Counted from the stretch's first letter, positions 13,201 through 26,320 are shown. The stretch is 64,000 bases of DNA from Persicaria tinctoria (GCA_037127255.1 JBANSL010000004.1:12008967-12072966); one strand, 5' to 3'. The notes: generated from the letters alone by a model not told the origin. Program-made: numbers and translations.

Positions 13201-16200
13201 AATGACCATTCACTAAATTTACTTACCATCGTATGGAATAAAATAAATTACAAATAAATAGAAACCTTAAAGAAGGGAAATGAGAATTCATCCTCAAAGT
13301 TCCACCAATTATACACAGTTGTATTTCCATGAGAATGACATAGGGGACGAAGAGAGATGAGGGAGGGACCCCGGAACCCCGTTCCATTGGGGGGGGGGGG
13401 GGTGGAGGGTTGGGATGGTTTTGCCCCCATGTCTGCCCCCCTTTAGTTTTTCACCCCCACCCATGTCATGAGGATTCCCCTCTGTGATTTAGGATCTCCA
13501 CCCCATTGACATCCATGACTGCCTGGATAAAGGGTCATTTAATTGATGTGTTGCATTATGTGATCTTTCAATGACGATATCTTGAGATAAATGCTTTTGC
13601 TGGTTTTGTTCATTAATGGAACACTTTCCACATTGGCAGACCTCATATATAGTGATCAAAATACAATATGTTTCCATTTTGGTATTTTTTTTAAATAAAG
13701 AAGTATATTAAAATCAAATGCAAGTTAAATCAAGATCTAGGGCACAGAAAATTACTAGGATGAACTTTACTACGATTGATTCATGGTCCCCGTGGACTAT
13801 TATGACAGTTATAATATTGTATGTTGTATGAGACTTCACTCGATCTCTTCATTTGATGATTTTTAAGTTGTGCAATTTTTACTAATTGTATTCTTATGTC
13901 TTGTGGAGTATACAAATATTAGTAACTATTCTATTCTTCCATATTTGTCTTGTCTCAATTTAGGAACTACTTCAAATGTTTGGTCTGCCTTATGTCATTG
14001 CACCAATGGAAGCAGAAGCACAATGTGCTTACATGGAACTTGCGGGCCTTGTTGAGGGTGTTGTCACTGATGATTCTGATGTGTTTCTCTTTGGAGCACG
14101 AAGTGTTTATAAGAATATATTTGATGACCGCAAATATGTCGAGACATACTTAATGAAGGTCTGGATCCATCTGATCTTACCTTTTATTTTATTTTCTAGG
14201 TGATTTTTTTAGCTCATAAAATTTAGATGGGTCCATTATTCTTAATTCAGTGTCAATTTTTGCTTCTTTTTTGTAGGGTTGATTGCAATAAAATAAGACC
14301 TTAAAAAATATTTCAGTGAATGGTTCTGTGTTCTTGCTTCAATTCTGCCATTCCTTCCATATTAATATCCATGATGATTTTGACAGGATATGGAAAAGGA
14401 GTTGGGCCTAACCAGAGAAAAGTTAGTTAACATGGCTCTGCTCCTTGGGAGTGATTACACTGAAGGTGTTAGGTAAGTTGCATGTCTGTCAACTTAAAGC
14501 AGGTAGTCAGATTCTGATTCCATGTTCTTAACTAAAAAATTTCCATGATGCTTGATCCAGTGGAATAGGCATTGTGAATGCTATTGAAGTTGTGAATGCA
14601 TTTCCTGAGGAAGATGGTCTTTCTAAATTCCGGGAGTGGGTTGAATCTCCGGATCCAACAATTCTTGGTTTATCGGGTATGACACCTGGATCAAGTTCAA
14701 AGAAAAACGGGTCAAAATCTTCTGACACCATGAATGTCACCAAGGATGGCATGGATGTAACTTCATCTGATTGTGATGATCATGGGGAAACCAAGGACAT
14801 GAATGTCCCGAAAATAACCCAGATCTTCATGGATAAGCATGTAATTATGGGTCCCATTGTTTGCACATCTTTGCATATATTTGTATTGGCTCCTTAGCTT
14901 TGAATGTGATTTATTTATGTAGAGAAAGGTGAGCAAGAACTGGCACATCCCTCCTTCTTTTCCAAGTCAAGCTGTTATATCTGCCTATGCTTCTCCTCAA
15001 GTGGACAAGTCAACTGACCCTTGCTCTTGGGGAAAGCCAGATCTTTTTGCTCTTCGCAGGTTAAAATTTTGGCATCAAAATGCAAATATAGTTTCTGTTG
15101 AAATATGTGAACTTCATTGATGAAACTTGGCGAGTTATCTCACGGTTCGATTGCATATTTTTACTTTCCTAAGATAGTATATCCTTTTGATTGAAAATTA
15201 TATTATCTGATGCTTTAATTAATGGAATGTAAATCCTTTAACATTTTGTCTCATGACAGATTATGTTGGGAAAAGTTAGGTTGGACTGACCAGAAGGCAG
15301 ATGATCAGCTCCTTCCAGTTTTGAAGGAGTACAATAAACATGAGGTATGAAATTAGTATGCTAGTATCTTGTTTGTATGAACCCTTGCCTACTTATTTCT
15401 ATTGTATTTCTGTTCTCTTTGAATGTAATTGCTTGACAATGCTTGATATCTTCCATTACATGGATTCACTATCATCTCCAACTAATAGATAGGGTCCTTT
15501 GCTGTAGAAGTTGCCAATGACATATATGTGGGTTTTTCCTCTATGCACTCAAGAGCATGTGTGTTTTGTCTATAGGAATGAACTAGGTTATCATATCAAG
15601 AAAGGTATCCCCCTGAACTTAACTAGTCTGAAAGTTGGGAGAAGATAAAGAAGGATATAGATACCTGTGTTTCCATCTTAACCTGTTGACAGAACAGCTT
15701 TTAGCTTTATATGCCTGTTCTGCTATTTTACGTTATAGCTCCAAAATCCAATTTTGAGGCTTCCTCAATAAGTGAGTGGAACTCAGAACTTCATGGTCAT
15801 CTATATGAAGAGTCTCCAGTCGTTAGTGCACAGTTTTTGTGTTATTTGTTTTTGCTTTTCAAAGGCATTCTCCCTTCTTTTTTTGTACTTTTGATAATAA
15901 ATATTTGATCCTCATCTATCCTTCACTGCCTGGATATTTTCTTTGATTGGAGTTCTAGATAGTAAAGTGTATAATTCTTCCTTTTGATTTGTGAAGACCC
16001 AACTGCGATTGGAAGCATTTTACACTTTCAATGAAAGGTTTGCCAAAATTCGTAGCAAGAGAATTAACCAAGCTGTCAAGGGAATAACCGGGAATCAGTC
16101 CTTCAAGTCAAGCAATGATCCCAAGGTTGGTGTTAAGAGAAATAAGAGAAAAAATCCTGTAAAGAAAGACACTGTCTGTGAAGAGGAGAGCCTTGCTAAC

Positions 16201-17733
16201 CTTCCCAAGAAACCCAGAAAAAGTAAGACTCGGAGAGAGAATTTTCCATCTGAAAAGGAGCAGACAAGTGAGTCTATCCTGGAAAGGGAAACAGGATCCT
16301 GTGCGGATGCAAGAACCACTGCCAGAGGAAAGCAAAAGACACAAGCTGGGGGGAGAAGAAAGAAGGATGGAACAGCTGATATTAAGTTTTCTGACGCTGT
16401 CAGCAGCATTGATGACAAGGAAATGCAGAAACTAGAAGCCTCTGATAGAGTACGAAGGGTAATCTTTCTCATTTCCTTGGACATTTATGATTTTGTTTTC
16501 TACTCTGATCTGTCCTTATTTGATAGCCATTGCCCATTTTGTTTATATTATGGAAACGATAAAACGGAGGATATAAATTTGTTTGCTTTTAGGTTATTAT
16601 CCATTAATCATAATTTAAATCCCAACTTATACTCTTAAATTTTTTATGCATTTCATCGCCCATATTGGACATGAGTTTTAAAATATGAGCGAATCATTCC
16701 GTCACACCCTCCTCTAGATGCATGAGAGTTCTGCACTTAAACAAGGATGTATTAGCTCCTCTTTCAAATTACACTATATCAATTCTCTTTCCCTATCCGG
16801 TTCCATACTTTTCAACCAAGCAGGCTCTTTAAGAGTATCCATATTTTAAATATAACTTTGCTATATTTATTTTTGGATGACTCTAATTTCTTTGGAAATT
16901 TTAAATATAACTTTGCTCTTCATAGTTCATAGCAACTTTTTGTTCATTCCCTGGATTTTAGCATGGTCTGATGATTTGTCTGCACTACGTAATCTGCAGT
17001 TAACAAATTTAGATGAGAAACATATGTGAATTTGTTGATTCCCAATTGTTTATTGTATGATGATCGTAATTTTTCTATAATGCAGTCAACACGTTCAAAG
17101 AAGGCTGCTAAGTATGCAGAAAGTGATGATGAAATTGATCTAACAACCAAACCCATGTGTGATACGACTGAAGACGAAAAGCATAGTGATCAGGAGTTTG
17201 ACAATCACGATTCTGTTTGTTATAGTGAAATGGGGCAATGTACTCCTGGAGTTCCAGTCCCTGATGACGGTTTGTGTGTTGATCATCTGCTGAAGGGTGG
17301 TGGGTTCTGTGTTAATGAAGATGAACCTGAAAACGAAACAGTTATATTACCTGATGATAGTGCTCCTGTTGAGGTTGATAGACACTACCTTCAAATGGGT
17401 GGAGGATTTTGTTTTGATGATCCTGATGAAGCTCATGATTCTCAAAACCGAACATCTGAAGAAACTGAAGGTACACTCGGGGAAACTGAAAACAATGCAG
17501 GTCAAATGGGCCCGAGTGAAGTTCCACGACAAGCTTTAGACAGTGTAGCTGACATCCAGTGCAGTAATCCATCTGGTTCGCAGCAGCAAAAAGAAGCTCA
17601 CGATGATGCAGTTAATGGCAGACCTTCCCAGCCTGGGAAAGCCATGTCGGAAGTAAAAAATGCTACCCATTCACCTCTGAAAGCTTTGAGTGCCATGCCA
17701 AATTTGAGAAGAAAGAGAAAGAAAAGCTCCTAA
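7279..17733 (+). CDS. UVH3: XPG/RAD2 DNA-repair endonuclease (UVH3-type)
   Basis: Structure-specific nuclease that cuts 3' of the lesion in nucleotide excision repair. Fifteen exons join in frame to 1511 aa, near the usual plant length: 7279-7366, 7514-7764, 8188-8345, 8430-8589, 9316-9393, 9471-9524, 10279-10463, 10639-12307, 13964-14158, 14387-14472, 14561-14840, 14923-15059, 15260-15344, 15997-16458, 17086-17733. The start [20 protein letters not shown] is the conserved XPG N terminus; FVFDGG carries the metal ligand D77. The large exon 8 is the acidic spacer, with a ubiquitin-interacting motif at about 597-611 ([15 protein letters not shown]). The internal nuclease half begins at 882, with E897, E899 and TDDSD at 916-920. 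A PCNA-box-like QLRLEAFY lies at 1144-1151, two GGGFC motifs at 1367 and 1401, and a basic C-terminal tail ends RRKRKKSS. All domains are complete and I see no break. The exon 8 acceptor (10638) is the least certain boundary. Confidence 0.95.
12940..12990. repeat. Three-copy 16-bp tandem repeat in UVH3 intron 8
   Basis: The unit TCCCCATCCTTGTTTG is repeated three times. It lies in the 1.66-kb intron between exons 8 and 9, which also holds a run of about 12 G near 13390. It has no coding effect. Confidence 0.85.
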
Positions 17734-19008
17734 CATCAGTTATCGGAATCCTTTTTGAATTCACATGGTGCAGAAGATGTGTTGTGAAGAGTCAGCTTCT
17801 GAATCGGAGTCCCCAAGATGAAGGCTGACTTGCCAAATTTGGAGGATAATTTCCTGGGCTTGCTAATTGTTATCAGCTAACACAGATTTTGTAGTCATAT
17901 ACTCATTATGATATATCCAGTGATCAGTTAGATGCATCCCTCTTCATCTTCTTTATCTTCCTCTTCTCCTCCTCCCTCCTGCACCCGTTAATTCGTTATC
18001 CTCCTCGCTAGACATTGTTTTTCACTTTTTCAGCCTCATCACTGAGACGATTTATAAAGTTCAGGATCACATCGCTCTGTAGCTGCATGGGATCCTAAAA
18101 ACTCTACAAATTTGCCCCCAGTCATGGGGTTGAATCCACCCATCTCCATGTGTGGGAAGATCACCTGGTCCGGTGCCAAAAAATGATTGCGCAGGAAGTT
18201 GTCAAGGAGAGTGGGAGAAGCATAGCATAGAGGTCTAGCATTGGGTAATTCATTTCCGAGAGTGATAGGAGATCGAGAGAGGATTCTCCTCGTCGCCCCA
18301 ATCCCAGTTGAGCCCTCGCCTTCACCTCTCTCCCATCTCCTATCACTAGCGGAAAAGCCGAGCCCTCGCTTTATTGTTGGCCTGAGTTTGTTTCTTCTTG
18401 GCGATCTTGAATGTCAAAGAGATTTTATTTGATGACCACTTTTCTAATGGTTTTCATTCATGTATTGTTTTATTTCCTTGAAGACAACCAAACATACATG
18501 TTCATTTACACAATGTCCAGATTACAAAAAAGTCAGAAAACATTGAAGATTTCTGATTCCTTCCCCTTTTATAGTGATAAAGCAGCAGGGAAGATGGATT
18601 CAATCCAATGCTTATGACAGAACAAAGAGTGATTGCCCATAAGGTTGGTTGCACACACGAGCTGAACCCATATCGGGAGTTGGCTTTGTCGCTTTGAGGC
18701 TTCCATTTGAGAATGATTTAGAGCTGCTGCTTGATTCACAAGCTCTTGTTTGGTTCTATTAATTGTGTTAATACCTCTCAAGTCTCAACTGCTTGATGAG
18801 GACTGTTCATCTCAGGTGAAAGTACTACATCTTACCGATCTACATAACCCGGTTCTCTTGCTATACATGTTACTGATCCATGAAATTCATAAAGATCAAT
18901 ACTGAATGAATCAAAACCGAACCCTAAACTCGAAGCTGGACAAGTACTAAATCTAAAATCTCCGAATTCAGCTCTATTGTTTCTGTTATCTTTCCTAAAT
19001 TCAAACCT
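17734..19008. other. UVH3 3' flank and intergenic DNA
   Basis: The first 200 bases or so after the UVH3 stop are presumably its 3' UTR. Beyond that lie a pyrimidine-rich patch (17940-17985), short open frames with no recognisable product, and the 3' flank of the convergent TBL gene. I see nothing else. Confidence 0.5.
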
Positions 19009-21633
19009 TCAGTTACCAACAAAATGAGCTTCCCTTTGCAAAACCGCCATCAAAAGAGAACTCCAAAGATCAACAGGCCCAGGCATGCACCAATGGAGGC
19101 AGTCATTGTAGCCCTTCATCCACTGGTTATCCCAGTGAGGCCCCGGGTGCCCATCCGGCCTCATCAACATGGCTCCGGTCACATCCAAACACCTAAACTT
19201 CTTCTCACCTTCCTTCCTCGCCCCATCGAGCTCTTCAATCTGTGCATTCCTCAGCTCCCGCTCAAACTTGCCATACCCATCCACTTGCTCCCTGCTATAG
19301 GGATCTGTCCTGTTACAGTTACCTCCCATGTTCCATGACCCGTTCTCGAAATGGGCAGGCGAGAATGTCCTCAAGATCGTCAACAAGCCTACACACTTCT
19401 CGCAATTGTTGATGTACGAAAGAGCTGCACGGAATGACATTCGTAAAGCATCCGTTGCTGTTAGGCTTGTAATGTTCGGCTCATTGCAGTATACGCAGCC
19501 TACTATCTTGTTTCGCTTGTACACGTAGTTTTGCCTGAAGAACCAATGACCACCCGAGATGATCAAATAGTCTATGCCTTCAAGCTTCGTGGCCCAGCCA
19601 TTGTCAACCTCGTCGACATGGATGTTGTATGTGCCTGAGTTAGAGCCGTTGATCATCCTCTCCTCATGTCGAACAAGGAATCTTGACCATAGGATCATGA
19701 GGGTGAAGTTGGAAGCAGGAAAATGCCATGTTCGGAAGCGATCTTCACTGTCCTTGTATACATCCTCCGGCGCCTCCCCCTACAACAAAAGCAAATAACG
19801 CAGTTAAAACCAGCACACAAGCACAGTGAGGTTTCATCATAAAAAACAGTTGGCAATAATAAGCGGAGCCCACACACTAATATTATTCACTCTTTTTGGT
19901 CTCTTTTTAGCTATCACAGTATGTGCATAGACGCTAGTAGCCCATCACATATACTGTATTAGGTTTGTATTTTTCGCACTTTCGATATGATACACTTTTG
20001 ATCTCTTTACATCTCAACAGTAGGTCAGGGTAGGGAAATCGAACCCATAATCTCGCATCATGAAGCTATTTTTTTACCTGTGAGAGGAGGCACAGGAGAG
20101 ACTCAATGTGGTTCCTAGCAACGGAGTCACCGACAAAAGCCATTTTTCGGCCACTGACAAGATTCAAGAAGATGGAAGGATCAAAATTTGGGAGGTCACA
20201 ATCTTGAGGTTTCCATCTCCAGTTCAAGAAATCAGTGTCATTTCTGCCGTGCTTGAAGCAGTTGTTTGACTCAGGTATGGCGAGGCAACTGGAGTTGCTG
20301 TAAAGTGAAACGTTCTTGTGTGGCACCCATTGACCCTTAAACAAGTCACAGCTCTCTATAAGACAACACAAATTGAACCCACCAATATAAAACTAAAGTA
20401 TAATAAATTGCATCAGCAACTAAAATAAATTATGTACCAGAGATGTTCATGCTTAGTTTATTGAAGCACAACAAAAGCTGGGTTATGTGATAAAGTCAGC
20501 CTTTTTAAAGATTTTCGTGAGTATTCGGATCCACCTTATGCAGGCACGGAACCAGAAATTAAAATTCGGGTAGGCTAGATAGGCTAAAATTTTCTCATAC
20601 TGTAATTTTTATTAACAGAACTCTTAATTTAATAAATAAATGAATATTTTCTTTCTTATTATTTTTTTTTAGGTTGGAGCGGACCCTAGACCGCCCCTGG
20701 GTCCGTGCCTGGCCTTATGGATATGACTAGTTGTGGGAACTGCCTAACCCAATACATGGATGTATCGGAATATGGGATGACCCCTCTTAGATGAATAAGT
20801 AGTGGCTACCATCCAAGGGATTCGAACTAGTGATCTCAAGGAAAACCTTTAGCCTTTCGAAGGAAAACCCACTCGGTCATCAAGAGATTAGGGTATATGT
20901 TTTGGTAGTAATGAACCCCGTGTGTTCTTGGAGTTTATTTGTGTCCCCGAGAAAATAGGGAAACTTATGCTTATAACAAATGATAAATCTTATTTTTCAT
21001 AGTAACTAGACATAAATCCAAATGTACTTGTAAATGACATAATCAACTCTTCATTCATCTCTAATTACAAATGAAGGGGGAGATGAGACATCTAAGGTTG
21101 CATTCAACCATCTTTGTATTTAAAAATGACCATGAAACAAACTCAAATAAAACCCACCAAAAAAAAGACCAAATTAATATCAATGAAACATGTTAAGAAT
21201 TAATATGGCTAGACTAAAGTTTGAGATCAACCTTATATAACAGCAAATCTTTGAATATTTATTCTCATTTTGATGCTATAACTAAGATATTGAAAAATAA
21301 AGAAGCAAAATTGCAAACCCTAAATCGAAATCGATGATATCATTAATTAATTAATTAGGAATTAGGAGAAAGGAAGCAAAAGGTTGTACCATATTGAGGT
21401 TTGGAGATGACTGCGTGCATTGGAGGGGGAATAAGGTCGCGTTTGGGACTCAAGCTTGATGGGGAAATAGTAGGAGAGTGGAGGAAGAAAATGGCGAAAA
21501 TAGAGAGAAATCCAAGAGAGAAGAACACAAAGCCAAACAATGCCTTTAATGGGAAGATGGATGATGATGATGATGAACCATTCCCATTAGTGCAATCCTT
21601 TCTAACTTGGATTTTTCCATTTGCCTTAATCAT
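19009..21633 (-). CDS. Trichome birefringence-like polysaccharide O-acetyltransferase
   Basis: TBL proteins are Golgi type II membrane proteins that O-acetylate cell-wall polysaccharides such as xylan or mannan. Three exons (21633-21390, 20355-20078, 19779-19009) join in frame to 430 aa. The ATG at 21633 is chosen because the longer open frame upstream begins only with GTG. One membrane anchor spans about residues 27-51 after a basic N terminus. CDLFKGQWV opens the TBL domain, FVGDSVARNH (155-164) is the GDS esterase motif with S159, and NDCLHWCMPG (389-398) is the DxxH motif with D390 and H393. The family also shows the conserved MKGYNDC, MLMRPDGH and SWNMGGNC stretches. It most resembles the TBL19-26 group, but the exact paralogue and acceptor polymer cannot be set from sequence alone. 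Intron 1 carries a hAT MITE. Confidence 0.92.
20533..20719. mobile_element. hAT MITE in TBL intron 1
   Basis: A 171-bp element (20541-20711) has inverted ends CAGGCACGGAACCAG and CTGGGTCCGTGCCTG. It is flanked by 8-bp repeats ACCTTATG (20533-20540) and GCCTTATG (20712-20719), which differ by one base. The 8-bp target duplication and CAGG-type ends indicate hAT. Confidence 0.75.
20725..20890 (-). repeat. Possible tRNA-derived SINE remnant
   Basis: Read on the minus strand it has a GGTTCGANNCC-like B box (around CTAGTTCGAATCCC) and a weaker A-box region. Body and tail are not clear. Tentative. Confidence 0.25.
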
Positions 21634-22140
21634 TTTTGCAGAACTTTTGCATAAACTAATTAACACCCAAACACAAGAAAATTTCACTATGATCTATTGA
21701 TGGTAAGTTTTGTTTTCCACAATATGAAAATTTCTGAAAAAAGGGAAAAAAATCTCTTTTGAACTTCATTCAAGGAAGACAAAGGCCAAGGAGATTAAAT
21801 GGATGGCTGAGCAAGTGCATTGTATGTTTACTATTTATATAGGATGCCACTTTTTAAAACAATTTAGGTATGTTTGATATTCATATATCATCAATATTGA
21901 TATGGATACCTTAATTATATGACTATAGAAGCCAAAAATAGTTTGAGGTGAGGATCCCCAATTCAACCAAAACCTACCACCACTACCATGGGAGGCCCAT
22001 TTAAACCAAAACAAAGATATCCAACTTGATTCAAACCATCTACTATATAATAATCAACATTTAATCCTTTATTCTAATTTATTTACTTTCAAAAAGGACT
22101 ATTAAGATTGTACCTATAAGTTGAATATCCCCAAGCAAAT

Positions 22141-22452
22141 TAAGGCTTCGTTTGGCAAAATACTAGTTGATGGGGTAGCTAAAACTGATGGATTATTTGC
22201 GTTAAATATATGTTAATAAGCTAGTATGATGTTTGGTAAAATTAGCGGTTAGAATAGCGGATGGAAACTTCTGGATAGAAAATTATAAGCTCCGAAAAGT
22301 TTTGGTGAGTAGCCGTTGAAATACTCTCATTCCAAAATCTAATTTAACTAAAATCTTATATTTATTTCATTTACAGCTATATAAATATATAATATCAAAA
22401 TCAAAAGGTCGAATAAGCTAGCCGATGATTTTTCTTTCCAAACGGAGCCTAA
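22141..22452. mobile_element. Tourist-like MITE
   Basis: A 306-bp element (22144-22449) has ends GGCTTCGTTTGG and CCAAACGGAGCC and is flanked on both sides by TAA, the PIF/Harbinger target duplication. Non-coding. It lies upstream of the TBL gene. Confidence 0.75.
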
Positions 22453-22539
22453 GTTTTTCAAGAGATTGAGAAGATGCATGATGGAAAAAATGAATTCTTA
22501 ACTAACCATCAAATATTACGATATATTATATCTCAAGCA

Positions 22540-23153
22540 ACGGACCTTATCTGGTCATCTAAGTGAGTTTTTGGTCACCGGGTCATTCATGTCATCGCTT
22601 GAAAGGTCGTCGTCCCCAGAGTATTCAGGCAACGGAAGGTGTGACGTTCCTTGCTTGAGTCACTTTAGGGGACAAATTTTTATGTCGTCGCTTGATATTG
22701 ACAAGGCACTTGAAGCCGACCAAGAGAATTGGAGCAACCACTTTGATTCGTTGCATGAGTATTTAGGTAACCACTTTTTGCCGTCACTTGATTATGCGAG
22801 TGAGGGATGTAGTTTATCTATGTCCATCACATGAATGTTCAGGTGATGAACATAAATTGCAGTAGTTTGTTACGTGAGTTATTAGGAGAGCACTCTAGTT
22901 TGTCGTCACTTGAGTTGAACTGTTAGGCGACCAATGTGTTATTAAAGTTCGTCGTTGGGTCTCGTCACCTGAATTAATTCTATTTTTTTTATATAAAAAA
23001 ACTGATGTCCATAACATTCATGTTATGGACATATGTGACTAAGTTTTTGCCAAAATGCACGACCATTTATCGGCTTTTGTTTCAATAAAAATTTTTGCTT
23101 GAAAATAGGTTGTTGACACCGACTTTTCGTGTCGCCAACATTTTTTTTACAGT
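22540..23153. mobile_element. CACTA-like element end with subterminal repeats
   Basis: The end reads, on the minus strand, CACTGTAAAAAAAATGTTGG then CGACACGAAAAGTCGGTGTC. Short motifs such as GTCGTCGCTTGA, CCGTCACTTGA and GTCACCTGAAT recur about seven times across 22560-22975, as in CACTA subterminal regions. A perfect hairpin (TGTCCATAACAT with its complement) lies at about 23005-23030. The other end was not found. The terminal bases overlap the presumed LINE tail next to it, so the exact border is ambiguous. Confidence 0.45.
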
Positions 23154-23420
23154 GAGCAAACAATGGGCGGATGAACTACAAGAGTAAGACACCACCCTGA
23201 TCATCCTAACCAATGATGTTACACAGATTTCTATTAATAGGGAGAGTCGAAATATTATAGTTATAAGTATTCCTAGCTATGTAGTCAGCCACTCTATTTG
23301 CCTCTCTAAATTAAAGCAATGTTTGATCTCGATGTGGTCAAAACTTGTGTCCATGACTCTTCCATTCTAATCCCTAATAATCCCCCCAATTGGCAGGAGC
23401 CATCCATTTGAATTTTATAG
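23140..23420 (-). mobile_element. LINE 3' end fragment
   Basis: The sequence parallels the 3' end of the LINE at 52212-53975: AGCAAACA, the GATCATCCT block and CTAGCTATGTAGTCAGC are shared. On the minus strand a decayed RNase H tail reads DHIEIKHCF. The tail is a run of A ending near 23146. Confidence 0.6.
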
Positions 23421-24540
23421 ATAACCCTAGGTGATTTACACTATTTTGAATTTTATCTTCTCTTCATTGCGTGTTTCTTCTTATATTTGTCATTTGTTGT
23501 TGCATGATTCCATTTTCTAATGTTACTAACATGGGAAACCGAAAATCATTAACCCTGAAAATCGATAAAATTACCGTATACTTAACACTAAAAATCGATA
23601 AAATTACAGTATAACCGTGCAGGTAACAAGTCAATAAAAAGTAGCCGAGTAAAATCCTAGAGAGTAATTTACAACGCATCCCACTTGATAATCTATAACC
23701 GTGCATATAACAAGTGGGAATGGGTTGTAAAATTTGAGTGATATACAGTAGCCAGTAGGAGATTCCCAGATTTAACCAGAGTAGGCACTAGATAAAAAAG
23801 TGGATAGAGATGTGTACCAGTACCATTCATGTGATGTGCCCAATAAAGGGTGGTATTAGCTGTCATTGCCTCTCTTCGTGTAAAGAGCCAAAGCCCAAAG
23901 GGGTTCCGTACTTGCTATGGAATTAGAAGATCATGAAGAATACTACGGAGTATAACTTTGGCAAATTGCAAAGATGGAGTCAAACCGAATTTGTCGTCAC
24001 CGGTGATTTTGGCCATTGCAGATATATATATCTTCATCCAGGGAGTATTTTCCGGCAACTTCTTTATCTTTATCGCTAAGTTGTGGGTTCGCCGCTGTGC
24101 TATCGCCAATTCGCCATTGTTCAAACTTCAAAGAATAAGAGGGCCCCCTTAATTAATCAAGTAGTATATATAAAGATTTGAGAAGGTAAATATTCCTATA
24201 CATTCGTTAATTAAAACACGTCATTTTACTAATTTATACTCTACCCGTTAATAAAAACTTGACGTTTTACTATTCACGCCCGTTTTTTAGGGTTTAAAAA
24301 CATATAAAATATTAACTTTTTTTAAACAATTTCATACACATTACTATTTAGTATGAATTTATGAAAACAAACATAATTTTTTTTTAACATTTTATATAGT
24401 TTTTATCATTCTAAAAAAGCGTGCATAAATAGAAAGCGACAAGTTTTACTTAAAAGAGGGAGTATAATTTTTAACGAGACTAGAAAATATCATTATTGTT
24501 GTTCTACTACTACGTATTATTTATTATTTTACTTTTTTTT
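23420..24540. other. Intergenic AT-rich DNA
   Basis: No supported gene. A direct repeat occurs near 23545-23615 (AAAATCGATAAAATTACMGTATA twice). Short open frames at 23915-24152 have no recognisable product. Confidence 0.5.
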
Positions 24541-24835
24541 ATAAGGTAATAATTCGAAGGTCAGACAAGTCTTACTCATCGAGGGCCGACAAAGTCGGTA
24601 GATGGCGAACCGTCAAACATACAACCTAACAAACCAAACCATAAAACAATACAAAACAGTGCAAACTCATGCAAACATGTACACTCTGCAAAAGACGAAA
24701 CCTAGCAGACCTAAACCAAACCGGATGAGGCCGAAGACGACGGACAAAGCCAAGTCCCACACTGAAGCAGAATCGTAGGCCAACGATACATCAGGACCTG
24801 ATCATCCCAATTAATGATTATACGGAGTATTTCAC

Positions 24836-25275
24836 ATCTAAGAGCAAGCCCAACAACATCTCTAACATAGAAAAAAGTGAAAGTTTTAGAGAAAAAATGC
24901 ATTTTTCCACCTCAACAGATTTTGTAAACTAATTTGTAAAATAGAGAAATGGAAGAAGAGATGAAAAAAATCTCTAAATTTGGAGGAAGAGAAATAATCT
25001 CTATAATTTAATGTTTCACTCATTTCTATATATAATTTAATGCTTACCCTTCACTTTGACACCCCTATTCTACATGAAACATCCCTTCTATCATTTTTTA
25101 ACCATGAATTATCTATATATTATAAATTTCTGTATTGATTATAGTGTATAATAAATGCAAAAATCTGTAAAATAGAGAAACTGTTGTAATTGAGGTAAAT
25201 TTTTTTTTAGAGATTTTGACATTCTGATCTCTATTTTAGAGATTTTTTACAATAGCTGTTGGAGTTGCTCTAAGG
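24836..25275. mobile_element. MITE with AGAGCAA ends
   Basis: The left end AGAGCAAGCCCAACAACATC and right end, reversed, AGAGCAACTCCAACAGC are imperfect inverted repeats. The inner segment with TTAGAGATTTTGACATTC recurs at 57930-58050. About 435 bp, non-coding. Confidence 0.55.
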
Positions 25276-26100
25276 CCTTCAATACCACGTAAAAAGGGCC
25301 TTAAATAACATATAGAAAGTTGAGTTATTAAATTCCCATATCTATATTCACTTTTATTCTCTTTATTTACTCTTTTCAATCCAAAAAAAACACATCTTTA
25401 TTATATTAATGAGTATAAAATTTTTAAAAATTAAAATTGTATTATTCTAAAAAAATATATTTAAATAGTTAATGATATATATATAATGCACGTGGTTTAC
25501 CGAATAGAGTTTTTATTTACTCTCTTTTTGAAGAAAAATTATTCATAACATTTTTCAAATAAAAATGCCATTGAAAGTATATGTTAGGGATTTCTCTCAA
25601 TATTTTGTGTTCTAATATTGAGAAAATATTATTTTTTTCCACTCCAAGTGAAATGTGTAACTCTGGCATTGCTCAACAGCTCAATCACTTCTACTTATTA
25701 AAATTTATCATTATAAAGATTTGGGAAGGGAAATACTTTGTACATATCAAGGTGAGTTAATGTAAGCTAGGTACGGTGAGTTATTAATTTCAAGTAATTA
25801 CGTACAACGTACATCGATATCAATATCATGGTCCAAACATTATACTATTATACATTTATGCTGGCAGATCGATATCGATCTCTCTCTATACCGTCCCACA
25901 ATGATACATGAAAGCCGCTTTCGAATATCACGTACGGGAAAAGGAGATTAAACTCAAGATTATTGGCAATTTTTTTTAGCTATAATATTTTTTTTTAAAA
26001 AAAAATAGCTAGCTAGCTCATTAAACCCTAAATAAATTTAATTGGGTGTATTCTATGTATGCCTCCTCCTCACCCAATTTATCAAAGATCAATGATCAAG
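25276..26100. other. Intergenic AT-rich DNA
   Basis: No coding frame or clear element boundaries. A short nested palindromic patch ATCGATATCGATC lies near 25868. Confidence 0.5.
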
Positions 26101-26107
26101 TCTTTAA

Positions 26108-26320
26108 TGGGGTGACTCAATGGTAAGGAGTAATGGGTTAATGGAAGGTATTCGGGTTCGATTTCTGCGTGCCTCCGCCTTTTCTCTTGTGAAATAATCA
26201 ATGTTCACCTTGCTTATTACTATTGAGTCTGGACGGTTAGCGCAAGCCGATTTACCTGGCACATAACTCTTACCGGTTGGGTCGCGTGTCCGAGGTTTAC
26301 TACCAAAGGTGATTTACTCT
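26108..26320 (+). mobile_element. tRNA-derived SINE-like element
   Basis: A pol III A-box-like GTGACTCAATGGTAAGGAG is followed about 30 nt later by a B-box-like GGGTTCGATTTC, and then by a unique body with TAGCGCAAGCCGATTTACC. This fits a plant SINE with a tRNA head. Tail and target duplication were not resolved. Confidence 0.45.

Noticed and set aside
19024..19338. Plus-strand open frame in the TBL gene
   Set aside because: Antisense shadow of TBL exon 3, which has clear GDS and DxxH motifs on the other strand.
21634..21687. Upstream extension of the TBL protein
   Set aside because: It starts with GTG, not ATG; the ATG at 21633 gives a normal membrane anchor.
22571..22834. Plus-strand open frame of 87 codons
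   Set aside because: It is made of CACTA-like subterminal repeats and has no protein similarity I can see.
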